Shown piece after piece: positions 26,687 to 35,135 of a stretch of DNA of 46,341 nt. The stretch comes from Vreelandella jeotgali Hwa (lineage in GTDB: Bacteria > Pseudomonadota > Gammaproteobacteria > Pseudomonadales > Halomonadaceae). Within the stretch, counting starts at the first letter, position 1. Each line of letters begins with the position of its first letter. A model generated the notes under the pieces. The model saw only the letters and a program-made list of their open reading frames with translations, was not told the origin of the DNA and did not search any database. The translations under genes were made by a program, and so were the position numbers. Where the stretch lies: the NCBI RefSeq assembly GCF_000334215.1, contig NZ_AMQY01000012.1:1-46341 (forward strand), given 5' to 3'.

Positions 26687-27918
26687 ACGGCCTCCGTTTG
26701 TTGGTCGCGCACGTCAATCTTGCCGGTGACGGCAGCGGTTATCAGGGCCGAGCGTTTTTCTTTGAGTAATCGAATAGATCGTTTTTCTAGCTCTTTGAAG
26801 CGATATTCCATTTCTACCAATCGGGCGATTTCGTTTTGTAATGCCATCGGCGGGATGGGGATTCTTTTCTTCGCCAGATCGTCGATGTTTAATGGGCGGT
26901 TCCTCCCTGCCGACCCGTGGGAGCAATCGTCGAGAAGAAAATGCCCCTCATGCGAAGTGAAGTACGCCCATAAATATCGCGTGTTAAGAATATCGGGCTT
27001 TCCGCGATATACATGGTAGCGATGGGACACAATGCAGCCATCTTCATTTGAAGTAACCAATGCTACGGCTCCTTCCCAAGCGAATTGTCCACTTAAAATT
27101 AAATCGTCTTTTTCAACCCAAAGGAATGAGGATGATCCAAGCTCATCGCCTGCTGCTTCGGGCTTCTGGAATATGCCCCGTCCCCAGTTATAAAGCCCGA
27201 GACGTATATAGGACTGGTCATCGACTCGGCAAACAGGCCTGTCAATGCGAACCACATTCCACTGGATCCGATCGCGATATGTTTCGGGGTGAACATGTGC
27301 TTTGTGAACCAACGCCTGGCGCTTTTCCTTGAGCAGTTCGATGAAGCGGGTTTTCTTTTCGATCAGGGTGTCGATGCGGGTGGTTTCGCGGTCAATCTCG
27401 TTTGCGATCCTGATCTGCTCATTCTTAGAGGGAACAAGAATGGGAAATACTCGAAAATGATCGGGGTCTAAATCCCATTGTCCAACTCTGATCCCCTTTG
27501 AAATCGAAATGTATCCAGCGATGTAAGGAAGGCTTCTCAATAAATAGTGTGCGTATTTGCCATACATGCCGCCGACTGGCTCATATACGAAATATGCTGG
27601 GCTAACGATACCGCGTATTTCACTGACAGCGATTGATCCCTGCCAAGTCTTCATTTTGTTCGTCACCAAAAAACCCGGCTTTATAAGCTGATACGGAGAC
27701 AGGTCTAATGAAGCTCTATTCCGGTTATCATCTCGCGAGTGTTTGAATACAACTCCATGATCGCGGTAGACAGACAATAGCGTTTCTTCCGCGTACCCGG
27801 TCAATTTTATCGGGCTATACAAAGTCCAAAATGGTTTTATGTCCCACTCCTCGGGGATTGAATCAACCAACTCAACCCCGGAATCCTTGTACTCGGGATA
27901 CGCCTTGTAACGACTCAT
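26683..27918 (-). CDS. hsdS: Type I restriction enzyme, S (specificity) subunit
   Basis: A 411-residue HsdS with two target recognition domains (about 20-170 and 215-370), each followed by a helical spacer: EIDRETTRIDTLIEKKTRF near 180-200 and EMEYRFKELEKRSIRLLKEK near 375-395. The two half-sites are set by these domains. Base composition is mosaic: both recognition domains are AT-richer than the spacer and than hsdM/hsdR, the usual sign of domain shuffling. After the first spacer the text (ALVHKAHVHPETYRDRIQW) departs from the usual linker, suggesting a recombination joint. A good site, GGAGGTGAC, precedes ATG 27918, which overlaps the hsdM stop. Confidence 0.93.
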   Translation of the reverse strand: MSRYKAYPEYKDSGVELVDSIPEEWDIKPFWTLYSPIKLTGYAEETLLSVYRDHGVVFKHSRDDNRNRASLDLSPYQLIKPGFLVTNKMKTWQGSIAVSEIRGIVSPAYFVYEPVGGMYGKYAHYLLRSLPYIAGYISISKGIRVGQWDLDPDHFRVFPILVPSKNEQIRIANEIDRETTRIDTLIEKKTRFIELLKEKRQALVHKAHVHPETYRDRIQWNVVRIDRPVCRVDDQSYIRLGLYNWGRGIFQKPEAAGDELGSSSFLWVEKDDLILSGQFAWEGAVALVTSNEDGCIVSHRYHVYRGKPDILNTRYLWAYFTSHEGHFLLDDCSHGSAGRNRPLNIDDLAKKRIPIPPMALQNEIARLVEMEYRFKELEKRSIRLLKEKRSALITAAVTGKIDVRDQQTEAV

Positions 27919-29939
27919 TCCGTCACCTCCGCCAGTAGATCGGCAATCTCGCCTTCTACTTTGTCCAAATCGGCGTCGATTTCCTCCAGCGATCTCGGCG
28001 GCACGTACTGGTAGAAGTAGCGGTTGAAGTTGATCTCGTAGCCCACGCGGCCTGTCTTTTCGTCGCGTTTGTCCGTGTAGGATTCGTCAATCCACGCATC
28101 AGGCACATGAGGTAGCACTTCGCGGGCGAAGTAGTCCTCGATGGCCTCGTCCAGCGGCACGTTTTCGTAGTCCGTCAGGTCGCTGTCGGACAGGACGTCG
28201 CCTTTGCTGTCGGTGACCGGCGTGCCACCGGGGTCACGCACACCGAATGCCTTGCGCATGGCGTTGATGAACGGTTTGGTTGCCTTGACCGAACCTGTGG
28301 CGACGGCGCTTTCCGTGGCCTTGGCAAATTCCTCGGCCCAGCCGTAGCGGTACGTTTTGCCCAGATGTTCCAACAAAACGCTGTGCCATGTATCCTGTTG
28401 ATCTTCGGGCAGCTTCTGCCACTGCTTGTTTTGCGTCAAGGCGTCCAACCCGGACTCCGTAATTTCCAGGTGCATCCGCAGCGGGCGCAGCACCTTGATC
28501 CGGCGATAGCCGAAGTGCTGGTAGTCGTAGACGCGGCTGTGTTCGCCTTCCTCGAAGGCCGCGTGGATGTCGGCAATGGTGCGCATTTGTTCGCTGCTGA
28601 TCCGGCGACGCTTGTTGCCTTCGTTTTTCATCGGCACCCACTGGTCGGTGGCGTCGATCAACTGCACCTTGCCTTGGCGAGATTCGGCCTTCTTGGTTGT
28701 CAGAATCCACAGATAGGTGCCGATCCCGGTGCGGAAGAACAGCTCTGTCGGCAGCGCCACAATGGCCTCGACAAGATCGTTTTCCAGCAGGTAGCGCCGG
28801 ATTTCGGATTCACCAGAGTTGGCGCCACCATTGAACAATGGGGAACCCGACAGCACGATGGCCGCTCGGCCACCGCCGTTCTCGGGTGTTTCTAGCTTGT
28901 CGGCCAGGTGCATGAGAAACAGCATCGAGCCGTCGCTGACCGACGGCAGACCCGGCCCGAAGCGCCCGGCGTAGCCTTTCTCATCGTGTTCGGATGTGAC
29001 TGCTTCCTTGTCCTTGTCCCATTTCTTGCCGAACGGCGGATTAGCCAAGCCATAGTGGAATTTTTGGCCGGCGTAGGCATCGCGGGACAGCGTGCTCGAC
29101 GGCCCGGCGATGTTCTGGCTCAAATCCCGGCTGGGATCGGACGGGTGCTGGCGCAGCAGCATGCTGGTCAGGGCAACGGCATGGGTTTCCGGTTCCAGCT
29201 CCTGACCGTGCGGTATCAGTACCGGCGGCACCTTCTCTGTGTTGCCGTAGTCGGCCACATACGCCATGGCATCGGACAAGAAACCGCCCGTGCCACAAGT
29301 GGGATCGTACAACGTGCGAATCAAACCGGGCTTGGCCTCAAACAACTCTGCATCAGGATCGAGCACCAAAGTTGTCGCTAGATGCACCACGTCACGCGGC
29401 GTCATGAAATCCTCAGCGCCTTCGTTGACTTCGGCGCCAAAGCGACGAATCAAGTGCTCGTACAGGGTGCTCATCACCCGATCCGGCACGGCCTCCGGAT
29501 GCAAGTCGATGTTGGCGAAGTTCTGCGTGATTCGGTAAAGCAGATTGGCCTTGTCCAGTCGAACAAGCGTGTTGCTGAAATCGAACTGCTCGAAGATTAC
29601 ACGGGCGTTTTCCGAGAACCGAGCAACGTAGTCCTGGAGATTCTGCCGGGTCTTGGTGCTGCCCAACGTGGCCAGCGAATAGTTGGAGGTGTTGTAGAAC
29701 GGATACTGGCTGGTTTGTCGCAGGATCAGATCGGTGTCGATGCCACTGTCCTTATGCTCGGCGTATTTCTCACGCACTTGCTTTCGGGTCGGTTCCAGGA
29801 CACATTCCAAACGCCGAAGCAGTGTAAACGGCAAGATGATCTTGCCGAAGTCGGTGTGTTTGAAATCCCCCCACAGGTCGTCAGCGTTTTTCCAGCACTC
29901 GGCTGCCAGTGAGGCGCCAAAACTCTTCCCGTTTGCCAT
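27915..29939 (-). CDS. hsdM: Type I restriction enzyme, M (DNA adenine methyltransferase) subunit
   Basis: A 674-residue HsdM. The SAM-binding motif is DPTCGTGGFL at about 213-222 and the catalytic NPPF (ANPPFGKKW) is at about 301, the N6-adenine type. Together with HsdS it methylates the recognition site and protects host DNA. The frame is open to 29969, but ATG 29939 (MANGKSFGASL) has GGAG 6 nt upstream and fits the family. It is the first gene of the transposon operon, 131 bp inside the right tip; its ribosome-binding region lies beside the innermost copy of the terminal motif. Confidence 0.94.
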   Translation of the reverse strand: MANGKSFGASLAAECWKNADDLWGDFKHTDFGKIILPFTLLRRLECVLEPTRKQVREKYAEHKDSGIDTDLILRQTSQYPFYNTSNYSLATLGSTKTRQNLQDYVARFSENARVIFEQFDFSNTLVRLDKANLLYRITQNFANIDLHPEAVPDRVMSTLYEHLIRRFGAEVNEGAEDFMTPRDVVHLATTLVLDPDAELFEAKPGLIRTLYDPTCGTGGFLSDAMAYVADYGNTEKVPPVLIPHGQELEPETHAVALTSMLLRQHPSDPSRDLSQNIAGPSSTLSRDAYAGQKFHYGLANPPFGKKWDKDKEAVTSEHDEKGYAGRFGPGLPSVSDGSMLFLMHLADKLETPENGGGRAAIVLSGSPLFNGGANSGESEIRRYLLENDLVEAIVALPTELFFRTGIGTYLWILTTKKAESRQGKVQLIDATDQWVPMKNEGNKRRRISSEQMRTIADIHAAFEEGEHSRVYDYQHFGYRRIKVLRPLRMHLEITESGLDALTQNKQWQKLPEDQQDTWHSVLLEHLGKTYRYGWAEEFAKATESAVATGSVKATKPFINAMRKAFGVRDPGGTPVTDSKGDVLSDSDLTDYENVPLDEAIEDYFAREVLPHVPDAWIDESYTDKRDEKTGRVGYEINFNRYFYQYVPPRSLEEIDADLDKVEGEIADLLAEVTE

Positions 29940-29948
29940 GCAGTTCTC

Positions 29949-30070
29949 CAACCGGTTATTGCACGGCACAGCCTAGCACACTGCTATAGCTTCAACCATA
30001 TATTGCACATGACGGACATATTGAGCGAAAGCGAGCGCTCTAGATGTTCAACCGGATATTGCACATAGCC
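29949..30070 (-). repeat. Right terminal inverted repeat plus two subterminal copies
   Basis: CAACCGGATATTGCACATAG at 30049 begins the terminal repeat. Two related copies occur further in: CAACCATATATTGCACATGA from 29993 and CAACCGGTTATTGCAC at 29949-29964, at start-to-start distances of 56 and 44 nt. All share CAACC-N5-TTGCAC (ATTGCAC in each). The inner copy is about 10 nt from the hsdM start. These are probable transposase-binding sites and also lie where the hsdM promoter must be. Confidence 0.8.
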
Positions 30071-30078
30071 GTTTTAAA
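30071..30078. repeat. Target site duplication, right copy (GTTTTAAA)
   Basis: GTTTTAAA directly follows the right transposon tip and is identical to 22142-22149. Removing 22150-30078 would rebuild an uninterrupted tRNA-Asn to prc intergenic region. Confidence 0.93.
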
Positions 30079-30116
30079 CGCCTGCTTTTGTGTCTGGCGT
30101 CTGCTTTTGTGTTCGT
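30079..30116. repeat. 19-bp direct repeat beside the insertion site
   Basis: Two units of 19 bp share the core CTGCTTTTGTGT (30082-30093 and 30101-30112). The stretch lies just past the right target duplication and belonged to the original intergenic region downstream of the tRNA array. No gene is seen from here to the prc terminator. Confidence 0.6.
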
Positions 30117-30205
30117 CGTGCCTTCCTGCTGCTGGCCGAGCGCGCCGACGACCGAGGCGGCTGTTCCTGTGCGCGACTGAATGCGCTGCCTGAGTGCGCG
30201 GCATG

Positions 30206-30228
30206 AAAAAGCCCCGCCGGGGCGGGGC
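30206..30228 (-). terminator. Rho-independent terminator of prc
   Basis: On the minus strand the 7-bp stem GCCCCGC/GCGGGGC (30211-30228, 4-nt loop) is followed by five U (AAAAA at 30206-30210 on the plus strand). It lies about 50 nt past the prc stop. Confidence 0.85.
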
Positions 30229-30280
30229 GTAGTATGCCGGCGAGTTGTGCTGTGCCGGCGTGGCGTTGCCCGTCAGCGGG

Positions 30281-32335
30281 TCAGTCGTTGGCCAGGCGGA
30301 TGTCGTCCGCCATGCCGGCGTAGTCGAGCAGAATCCTGACGGCTTCGATCACCTGGGCGCGTTCCGCGGGCATGGCGTCGTCATCGCTGTCTTCCCGGGC
30401 GTCGATCCAATCCTCCAGCTCGTCCATGCCCAGCGCCCGGCGGCGCTGGTTTTCCAGCGAGAGTTGCTCGGCTTCCTGGGCCTGCATTTCCTTCTGCCGC
30501 TGTTCGCGGTTGAGGCTGACGCTGGTGTGCTGCTCGCGCAGCTTGCGGGCCAGTTTGGACTGGCGCTCAAGGTAGCGGAAGTTGGGGTTGCTATCGGCGC
30601 GTTCGGCGTGGCGTTTTTTCAGCTTCGGCAGCGAGGCGTCCGGGTTGCCGTAGCGGCGGTATTGCACGTCGCTGACGGTATCCCAGGCCAGGGCGTTGTC
30701 CAGGCTGCTTTCGCCGATACGCTCGGGGTCGGTCAGGCCGGGGAAGGTGATATCCGGCGTGACACCACGGTTCTGGGTGCTTTCTCCGGAAATCCGGTAG
30801 AACTTGGCCCGGGTCAGCTTGAGCTCGCCGTGGCTGAGCTCGTCGAGGGTTTGCACCGTGCCCTTGCCAAAGGTGCCGGAACCGAGAATCAGGCCGCGGC
30901 CGTAATCCTGGATGGCGCCGGCAAAAATCTCCGATGCCGAGGCGGAAAGGCGGTTGACCAGCACGGCAAGCGGGCCGTCATAGAGGGTGCCGGCGTCGCT
31001 GTCGCCGTACAGTTGGATGCGGCTCTGGGCATCGCGCACCTGCACGGTGGGTCCGCGGTCGATAAACAGACCGATCAGCGAGTTGGCTTCCTGGAGGGCG
31101 CCGCCGCCGTTATTGCGCAGGTCGAGCATGATGCCGTCGACATCCTGCTGTTTGAGCTTTTTGATTTCATCGGCCACGTCGCGGGTGGTGCTGCGATAGT
31201 CGTCCTCGCCGGCCTGCCAGGCGTCAAAGTCCACGTAGAAGGTGGGCACGGTGATAACGCCCATTTGGTGGGTGTCGCCGTCGCGCTCGACCTCGATGAC
31301 CTCGCTGCTGGCGGCCTGGTCTTCCAGGTCCACGGTATCGCGGGTGATGGTAACGACGTGGGAGCGGGTGGTATCCACCGCCTGGGCGGGGATCACTTCC
31401 AGCCGGACGTCAGAGCCCTTGGGGCCGCGAATCAGATCGACGACGTTATCCAGGCGCATGCCGATGACGTTGGTCATGTCTTCGTTGTCTTCCTGGCCCA
31501 CGGCGATGATGCGGTCGGCAGGCTTGAGAACCCCGGCACGCTCGGCCGGGCCGCCGGGCACCAGGCTGGCGACCTTGACGTATTCGCCGTCGGCCTGGAG
31601 CAGCGCCCCGATGCCTTCCAGCGAGAGACTCATCTGGATGTCGAACGACTCGCCCTGGCTGGGCGACAGGTAGGCAGTGTGCGGCTCAATGCTGCCGGTG
31701 ACCGCCGACATGAAAAGGCCGAAGACGTCTTCCGGCTCGGTCTGTTCCAGACGCGACAGCTGGCCTTCGTAGCGCTGGCGCAGGGTGTCTTCTACCTGTT
31801 CCTGATCCTGGTCGGTCAGCGCCAGCGTCAGCGCATCGTTTTGCAGGCGTTTTTGCCAGAGCGTGTCGAGTGCCTCTTCGCTGCGGGCAAAGGCAGAGTC
31901 TTCGCGGTCCAGGGCGAGCCGTTGATGGCTGTCGAAGCTGAAATCCAGCCCGCTGTCCAGGCGGTCGAGCAGCCACTCCAGGCGTGCCTTGCGCCGCTGG
32001 GTGGCGCGTTCGTGCAGGGCAAAGACCTCGTCCAGCTCGCCGTTTTCCAGCACCCGGTCGAGTTCGCTACGCAGGTGGTTGAACGGTTTGATGTCGGCCT
32101 GTAGCAGGTAGGCACGCTGACCGTCTAGAATATCCAGATAGCGATCAAAGGTGTCTTTGGACCACGCCGCGTCAAAGGTGACGTCGGCATAGTGCCCGTA
32201 GCGTAGCGAGTCCGCGATTTCCACGGCGGCTTGACGCTGTTTATCGGTCGATTCCAGCGCCAGGGCCGCCGGGCCGGTCAGTACCAGCACAAGGGTAAGG
32301 ACGACCAGACGCGAAAGGGTGGCAAACCAGCTCAT
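30281..32335 (-). CDS. prc: Carboxy-terminal processing protease Prc (Tsp)
   Basis: A 684-residue periplasmic serine protease (E. coli Prc has 682). A signal peptide is visible at 1-27 (LVVLTLVLVLTGPAALALES). A PDZ domain lies at about 245-330 and the S41 core follows, with the catalytic Ser in SASASEIF (about 468) and Lys in GTFGKGTVQ (about 490). It trims or degrades proteins by their C-termini, including lytic transglycosylase-related substrates in E. coli. ATG 32335 is preferred; a TTG codon directly precedes it. It is divergent from the M18 aminopeptidase gene and has its own terminator. Confidence 0.95.
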   Translation of the reverse strand: MSWFATLSRLVVLTLVLVLTGPAALALESTDKQRQAAVEIADSLRYGHYADVTFDAAWSKDTFDRYLDILDGQRAYLLQADIKPFNHLRSELDRVLENGELDEVFALHERATQRRKARLEWLLDRLDSGLDFSFDSHQRLALDREDSAFARSEEALDTLWQKRLQNDALTLALTDQDQEQVEDTLRQRYEGQLSRLEQTEPEDVFGLFMSAVTGSIEPHTAYLSPSQGESFDIQMSLSLEGIGALLQADGEYVKVASLVPGGPAERAGVLKPADRIIAVGQEDNEDMTNVIGMRLDNVVDLIRGPKGSDVRLEVIPAQAVDTTRSHVVTITRDTVDLEDQAASSEVIEVERDGDTHQMGVITVPTFYVDFDAWQAGEDDYRSTTRDVADEIKKLKQQDVDGIMLDLRNNGGGALQEANSLIGLFIDRGPTVQVRDAQSRIQLYGDSDAGTLYDGPLAVLVNRLSASASEIFAGAIQDYGRGLILGSGTFGKGTVQTLDELSHGELKLTRAKFYRISGESTQNRGVTPDITFPGLTDPERIGESSLDNALAWDTVSDVQYRRYGNPDASLPKLKKRHAERADSNPNFRYLERQSKLARKLREQHTSVSLNREQRQKEMQAQEAEQLSLENQRRRALGMDELEDWIDAREDSDDDAMPAERAQVIEAVRILLDYAGMADDIRLAND

Positions 32336-32475
32336 CAATCAAGCTCTCCCGGGGTTAGGTAGACTCATGCCCTTGCACGGCAAGCGGCAGAGGTGTCGCG
32401 TGAACCGAACAGGCATTGTAGCAGGTCGCCTGCCTCGCCGAGACTCCAACATCGATTCCTCTCAGGGAGATTATC

Positions 32476-33789
32476 ATGTCCGAAGGCCGCGATGCCGATG
32501 CCATTAGCCGTCTGCAGGATTTTCTGCGTGATTCCCCCACGCCGTGGCACGCCACCCGCAACATGGCCGCGCGGCTGGAAAGCGCCGGCTTTCAGCGGCT
32601 GGAAGAAATCCGCGACTGGGCGTTGACGCCGGGCGGGCGCTACTACGTGACGCGCAACGACTCCTCGATCATTGCCTTCCAGCTGCCGGCTGCCTCGCTG
32701 GCATCGCTGCGCATGATCGGCGCGCATACCGACAGTCCCGGCCTGCACGTCAAGCCCAACGCCACCGAGCACGCCGCCGGCTGGCTGCAGCTGGGCGTGC
32801 AGGTCTACGGCGGCGCGCTGCTGGCGCCGTGGTTTGACCGTGATCTGGGGCTGGCCGGGCGCGTCCACGTACGCCACGCCGACGGTCGTCTGGAAAGCCG
32901 GCTGATGAACGTCGATCGGCCCGTGGCGACTATTCCCAACCTGGCCATTCATCTTGATCGTGAGGCCAACAAGGGGCGGGCGATCAACCCGCAGACGCAA
33001 ATGGCGCCGGTGCTGATGCAAGGCGAGAGCGCCACACTGACGTCGCTGGTGCAGACCTGGCTGGCCCGGGAGCACGGCCTGAAAGACGTTGAGGTGGTGG
33101 ATTTCGAACTGGCGTTCTATGACGTTCAGCCGCCCGCGCTGGTCGGCGTTGAACAGGAGCTGGTGGCCAGCGCGCGCCTGGATAATTTGCTGTCGTGCTT
33201 CATGGGCGTGGAAGCCCTGCTCGAGTGTGACGGCGAGCAGGGGGCCCTGCTGGTAGCCAACGACCACGAAGAAGTCGGCAGCGCCAGCGCCTGCGGCGCC
33301 CAGGGGCCGTTTCTGGGAGACGTGTTGCGGCGTCTCAACGAACAGGTGGGCGGCGGTACCGAAGCGTCGTTGATCCAGCTGATCCAGTCATCGTGCATGA
33401 TCTCCTGCGATAACGCCCACGCGCTGCATCCCAACTTCATGGACAAGCACGATGCCAACCACGGCCCGGCCATCAACCAGGGGCCGGTGATCAAGATCAA
33501 CGCCAGCCAGCGCTACGCCACCAACAGCGCCACCGGCGCGTTGTTCCGCGATGTCTGCCGCGACGCCGATGTGCCGGTGCAAGCGTTTGTCACCCGCGCC
33601 GACATGGGCTGTGGCAGCACCATCGGGCCGATCACCGCCACCGAGGTGGGCGTACCCACGCTCGACGTCGGCGTGCCCCAGTGGGCCATGCACTCCATCC
33701 GCGAAACCGCCGGCGCCCGGGATATCCACCATCTGACCCGGGCGCTGCGGACATTTCTCGATCGGCCGTCGCTTTCGCTGACTCGCTGA
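32476..33789 (+). CDS. apeB: M18 family aminopeptidase
   Basis: A 437-residue zinc aminopeptidase of family M18. Metal-binding and catalytic residues appear in order: His in IGAHTDSPG (about 83), Asp in LDNLLSC (about 235), the Glu pair in NDHEEVGS (about 265), and the late His in WAMHSIRE (about 405). M18 enzymes remove acidic or neutral N-terminal residues in the cytoplasm. AGGGAG stands about 7 nt before ATG 32476. A bidirectional terminator follows 10 nt after the stop. Confidence 0.94.
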   Translation: MSEGRDADAISRLQDFLRDSPTPWHATRNMAARLESAGFQRLEEIRDWALTPGGRYYVTRNDSSIIAFQLPAASLASLRMIGAHTDSPGLHVKPNATEHAAGWLQLGVQVYGGALLAPWFDRDLGLAGRVHVRHADGRLESRLMNVDRPVATIPNLAIHLDREANKGRAINPQTQMAPVLMQGESATLTSLVQTWLAREHGLKDVEVVDFELAFYDVQPPALVGVEQELVASARLDNLLSCFMGVEALLECDGEQGALLVANDHEEVGSASACGAQGPFLGDVLRRLNEQVGGGTEASLIQLIQSSCMISCDNAHALHPNFMDKHDANHGPAINQGPVIKINASQRYATNSATGALFRDVCRDADVPVQAFVTRADMGCGSTIGPITATEVGVPTLDVGVPQWAMHSIRETAGARDIHHLTRALRTFLDRPSLSLTR

Positions 33790-33799
33790 TCGCCCACGC

Positions 33800-33829
33800 A
33801 AAAAAGCCCGCTCAAGGGCGGGCTTTTTT
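33800..33829. terminator. Bidirectional Rho-independent terminator
   Basis: AAAAAAGCCCGC and GCGGGCTTTTTT pair around TCAAGG, with A6 on one side and T6 on the other. It serves apeB on the plus strand and could stop tRNA-Met transcripts on the minus strand. Confidence 0.92.
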
Positions 33830-33841
33830 CGGTAATCGGGT

Positions 33842-33918
33842 TGGTAGCTACGCCCTGATTCGAACAGGGGACCCCATCATTATGAGTGATGTGCTCTAAC
33901 CAACTGAGCTACGTAGCC
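33842..33918 (-). tRNA. tRNA-Met (CAT), elongator
   Basis: 77 nt with encoded CCA. The D arm and anticodon arm (CACTCATAATG) match the elongator methionine tRNA of gammaproteobacteria. The first acceptor pair is a G1-U72 wobble rather than G-C. It lies between ychF and the terminator, transcribed leftward. Confidence 0.95.
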
Positions 33919-33977
33919 ATTCAACGGAGGCGGATGCTACCCGGCGGGGGTAGCAACGTCAAGTATGCTGTACTGGC

Positions 33978-35069
33978 TTAGACGTTGAAACGGAAGTGGA
34001 TGACGTCGCCGTCCTTGACGATGTAGTCCTTGCCTTCCAGGCGCCACTTGCCGGCATCCTTGGCACCCTGCTCGCCGTTCAGGCTGACAAAGTCGTTGTA
34101 GGCAACCACTTCAGCGCGAATAAAGCCCTTCTGGAAGTCCGAGTGAATGACGCCTGCGGCTTCCGGCGCCGATGCGCCTTCGCGTACCGTCCAGGCGCGG
34201 ACCTCCTTGACCCCGGCGGTGAAGTAGGTCTGCAGGCCCAGCAGTCCGTAGCCGGCGCGGATCACGCGGTCGAGGCCCGGCTCCTCCATGCCCATTTCGT
34301 CGAGGAACATGGCGCGTTCCTCATCGTCGAGCTCGGCCACTTCGGCTTCGATCTGGTTGCAGACGGGTACCACGACCGCGCCTTCCTCGGCGGCAATCTC
34401 GTTGACCACGTCGAGATAGGGATTATTGTCGAAGCCGTCTTCGTTGACGTTGGCGATGTACATGGTGGGCTTCAGCGTCAAAAAGCCGAAGCTCTTGACC
34501 TGATGCTGCTCCTCGTCATCCAGCCCGGCGCTGCGCAGCGGCTGACCCTCGGCCAGGTGTGGCTGGACCCTGTCCAACACAGCCTTGGTGGCCACGGCAT
34601 CCTTGTCGCCGCCTTTCACCGCGCGTGCCAGCCGCTGGATGGCTTTTTCCACGGTATCCAGATCGGCCAGCGCCAGTTCCATGTTGATGATTTCGATATC
34701 GGCGCGAGGGTCGACCTGGTTGGAGACGTGAATCACGTTATCGTTGTCAAAGCAGCGCACAACGTGGGCGATCGCCTGGGTCTCGCGGATATTGGCGAGA
34801 AACTTGTTGCCCAGCCCCTCGCCCCTGGAAGCGCCGGCCACCAGCCCGGCAATATCGACAAACTCCATGGTGGTCGGCAGCACCTTCTCCGGCTTGACGA
34901 TGGCCGAGAGCGCGTCCAGCCGGGGGTCGGGCATGGGCACAATGCCGACGTTGGGCTCGATGGTGCAGAAGGGGAAGTTTTCGGCGTCGATGCCTGTCTT
35001 GGTCAGCGCGTTGAAAAGCGTGGACTTGCCGACGTTGGGCAGGCCGACAATACCGCAGTTGAAACCCAT
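33978..35069 (-). CDS. ychF: Ribosome-associated ATPase/GTPase YchF
   Basis: A 363-residue member of the Obg-related family, the same length as E. coli YchF. The P-loop is GLPNVGKST at about 8-16. The usual NKxD motif is replaced by a form around NVNE, in keeping with the ATP preference of YchF/Ola1. A coiled-coil insertion (about 130-200) and a C-terminal TGS domain follow. It binds ribosomes and affects stress responses. It follows pth by 66 bp, the conserved pth-ychF order. Confidence 0.95.
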   Translation of the reverse strand: MGFNCGIVGLPNVGKSTLFNALTKTGIDAENFPFCTIEPNVGIVPMPDPRLDALSAIVKPEKVLPTTMEFVDIAGLVAGASRGEGLGNKFLANIRETQAIAHVVRCFDNDNVIHVSNQVDPRADIEIINMELALADLDTVEKAIQRLARAVKGGDKDAVATKAVLDRVQPHLAEGQPLRSAGLDDEEQHQVKSFGFLTLKPTMYIANVNEDGFDNNPYLDVVNEIAAEEGAVVVPVCNQIEAEVAELDDEERAMFLDEMGMEEPGLDRVIRAGYGLLGLQTYFTAGVKEVRAWTVREGASAPEAAGVIHSDFQKGFIRAEVVAYNDFVSLNGEQGAKDAGKWRLEGKDYIVKDGDVIHFRFNV

Positions 35070-35135
35070 AACGATGATTCCTGAAAACTGATGTGAAGTG
35101 CGACGCGGGCCAGGACGGTGCCGGTCAGGGGCGCG

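Larger units (their letters stand above)
22150..30070. mobile_element. 7,921-bp ISL3-type transposon carrying a type I restriction-modification operon
   Basis: The left tip reads GGCTATGTGCAATAAGTGGT from 22150. The right end, read on the minus strand from 30070, is GGCTATGTGCAATATCCGGT: 14 identical terminal bases, then partial identity. The unit is flanked by a perfect 8-bp direct repeat, GTTTTAAA. Between the tips are exactly four genes, all on the minus strand: hsdM, hsdS, hsdR and the ISL3-type transposase. Inverted repeats, target duplication and transposase family all agree, so the restriction system moved as part of this element. No second transposase or resolvase is present. Confidence 0.92.

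Noticed and set aside
21806..30078. A tRNA-targeted genomic island (three tRNA-Asn copies next to a restriction system)
   Set aside because: No integrase gene and no duplicated tRNA 3' end at the far side. The boundaries are exact transposon tips with an 8-bp target duplication, 53 nt beyond the last tRNA.
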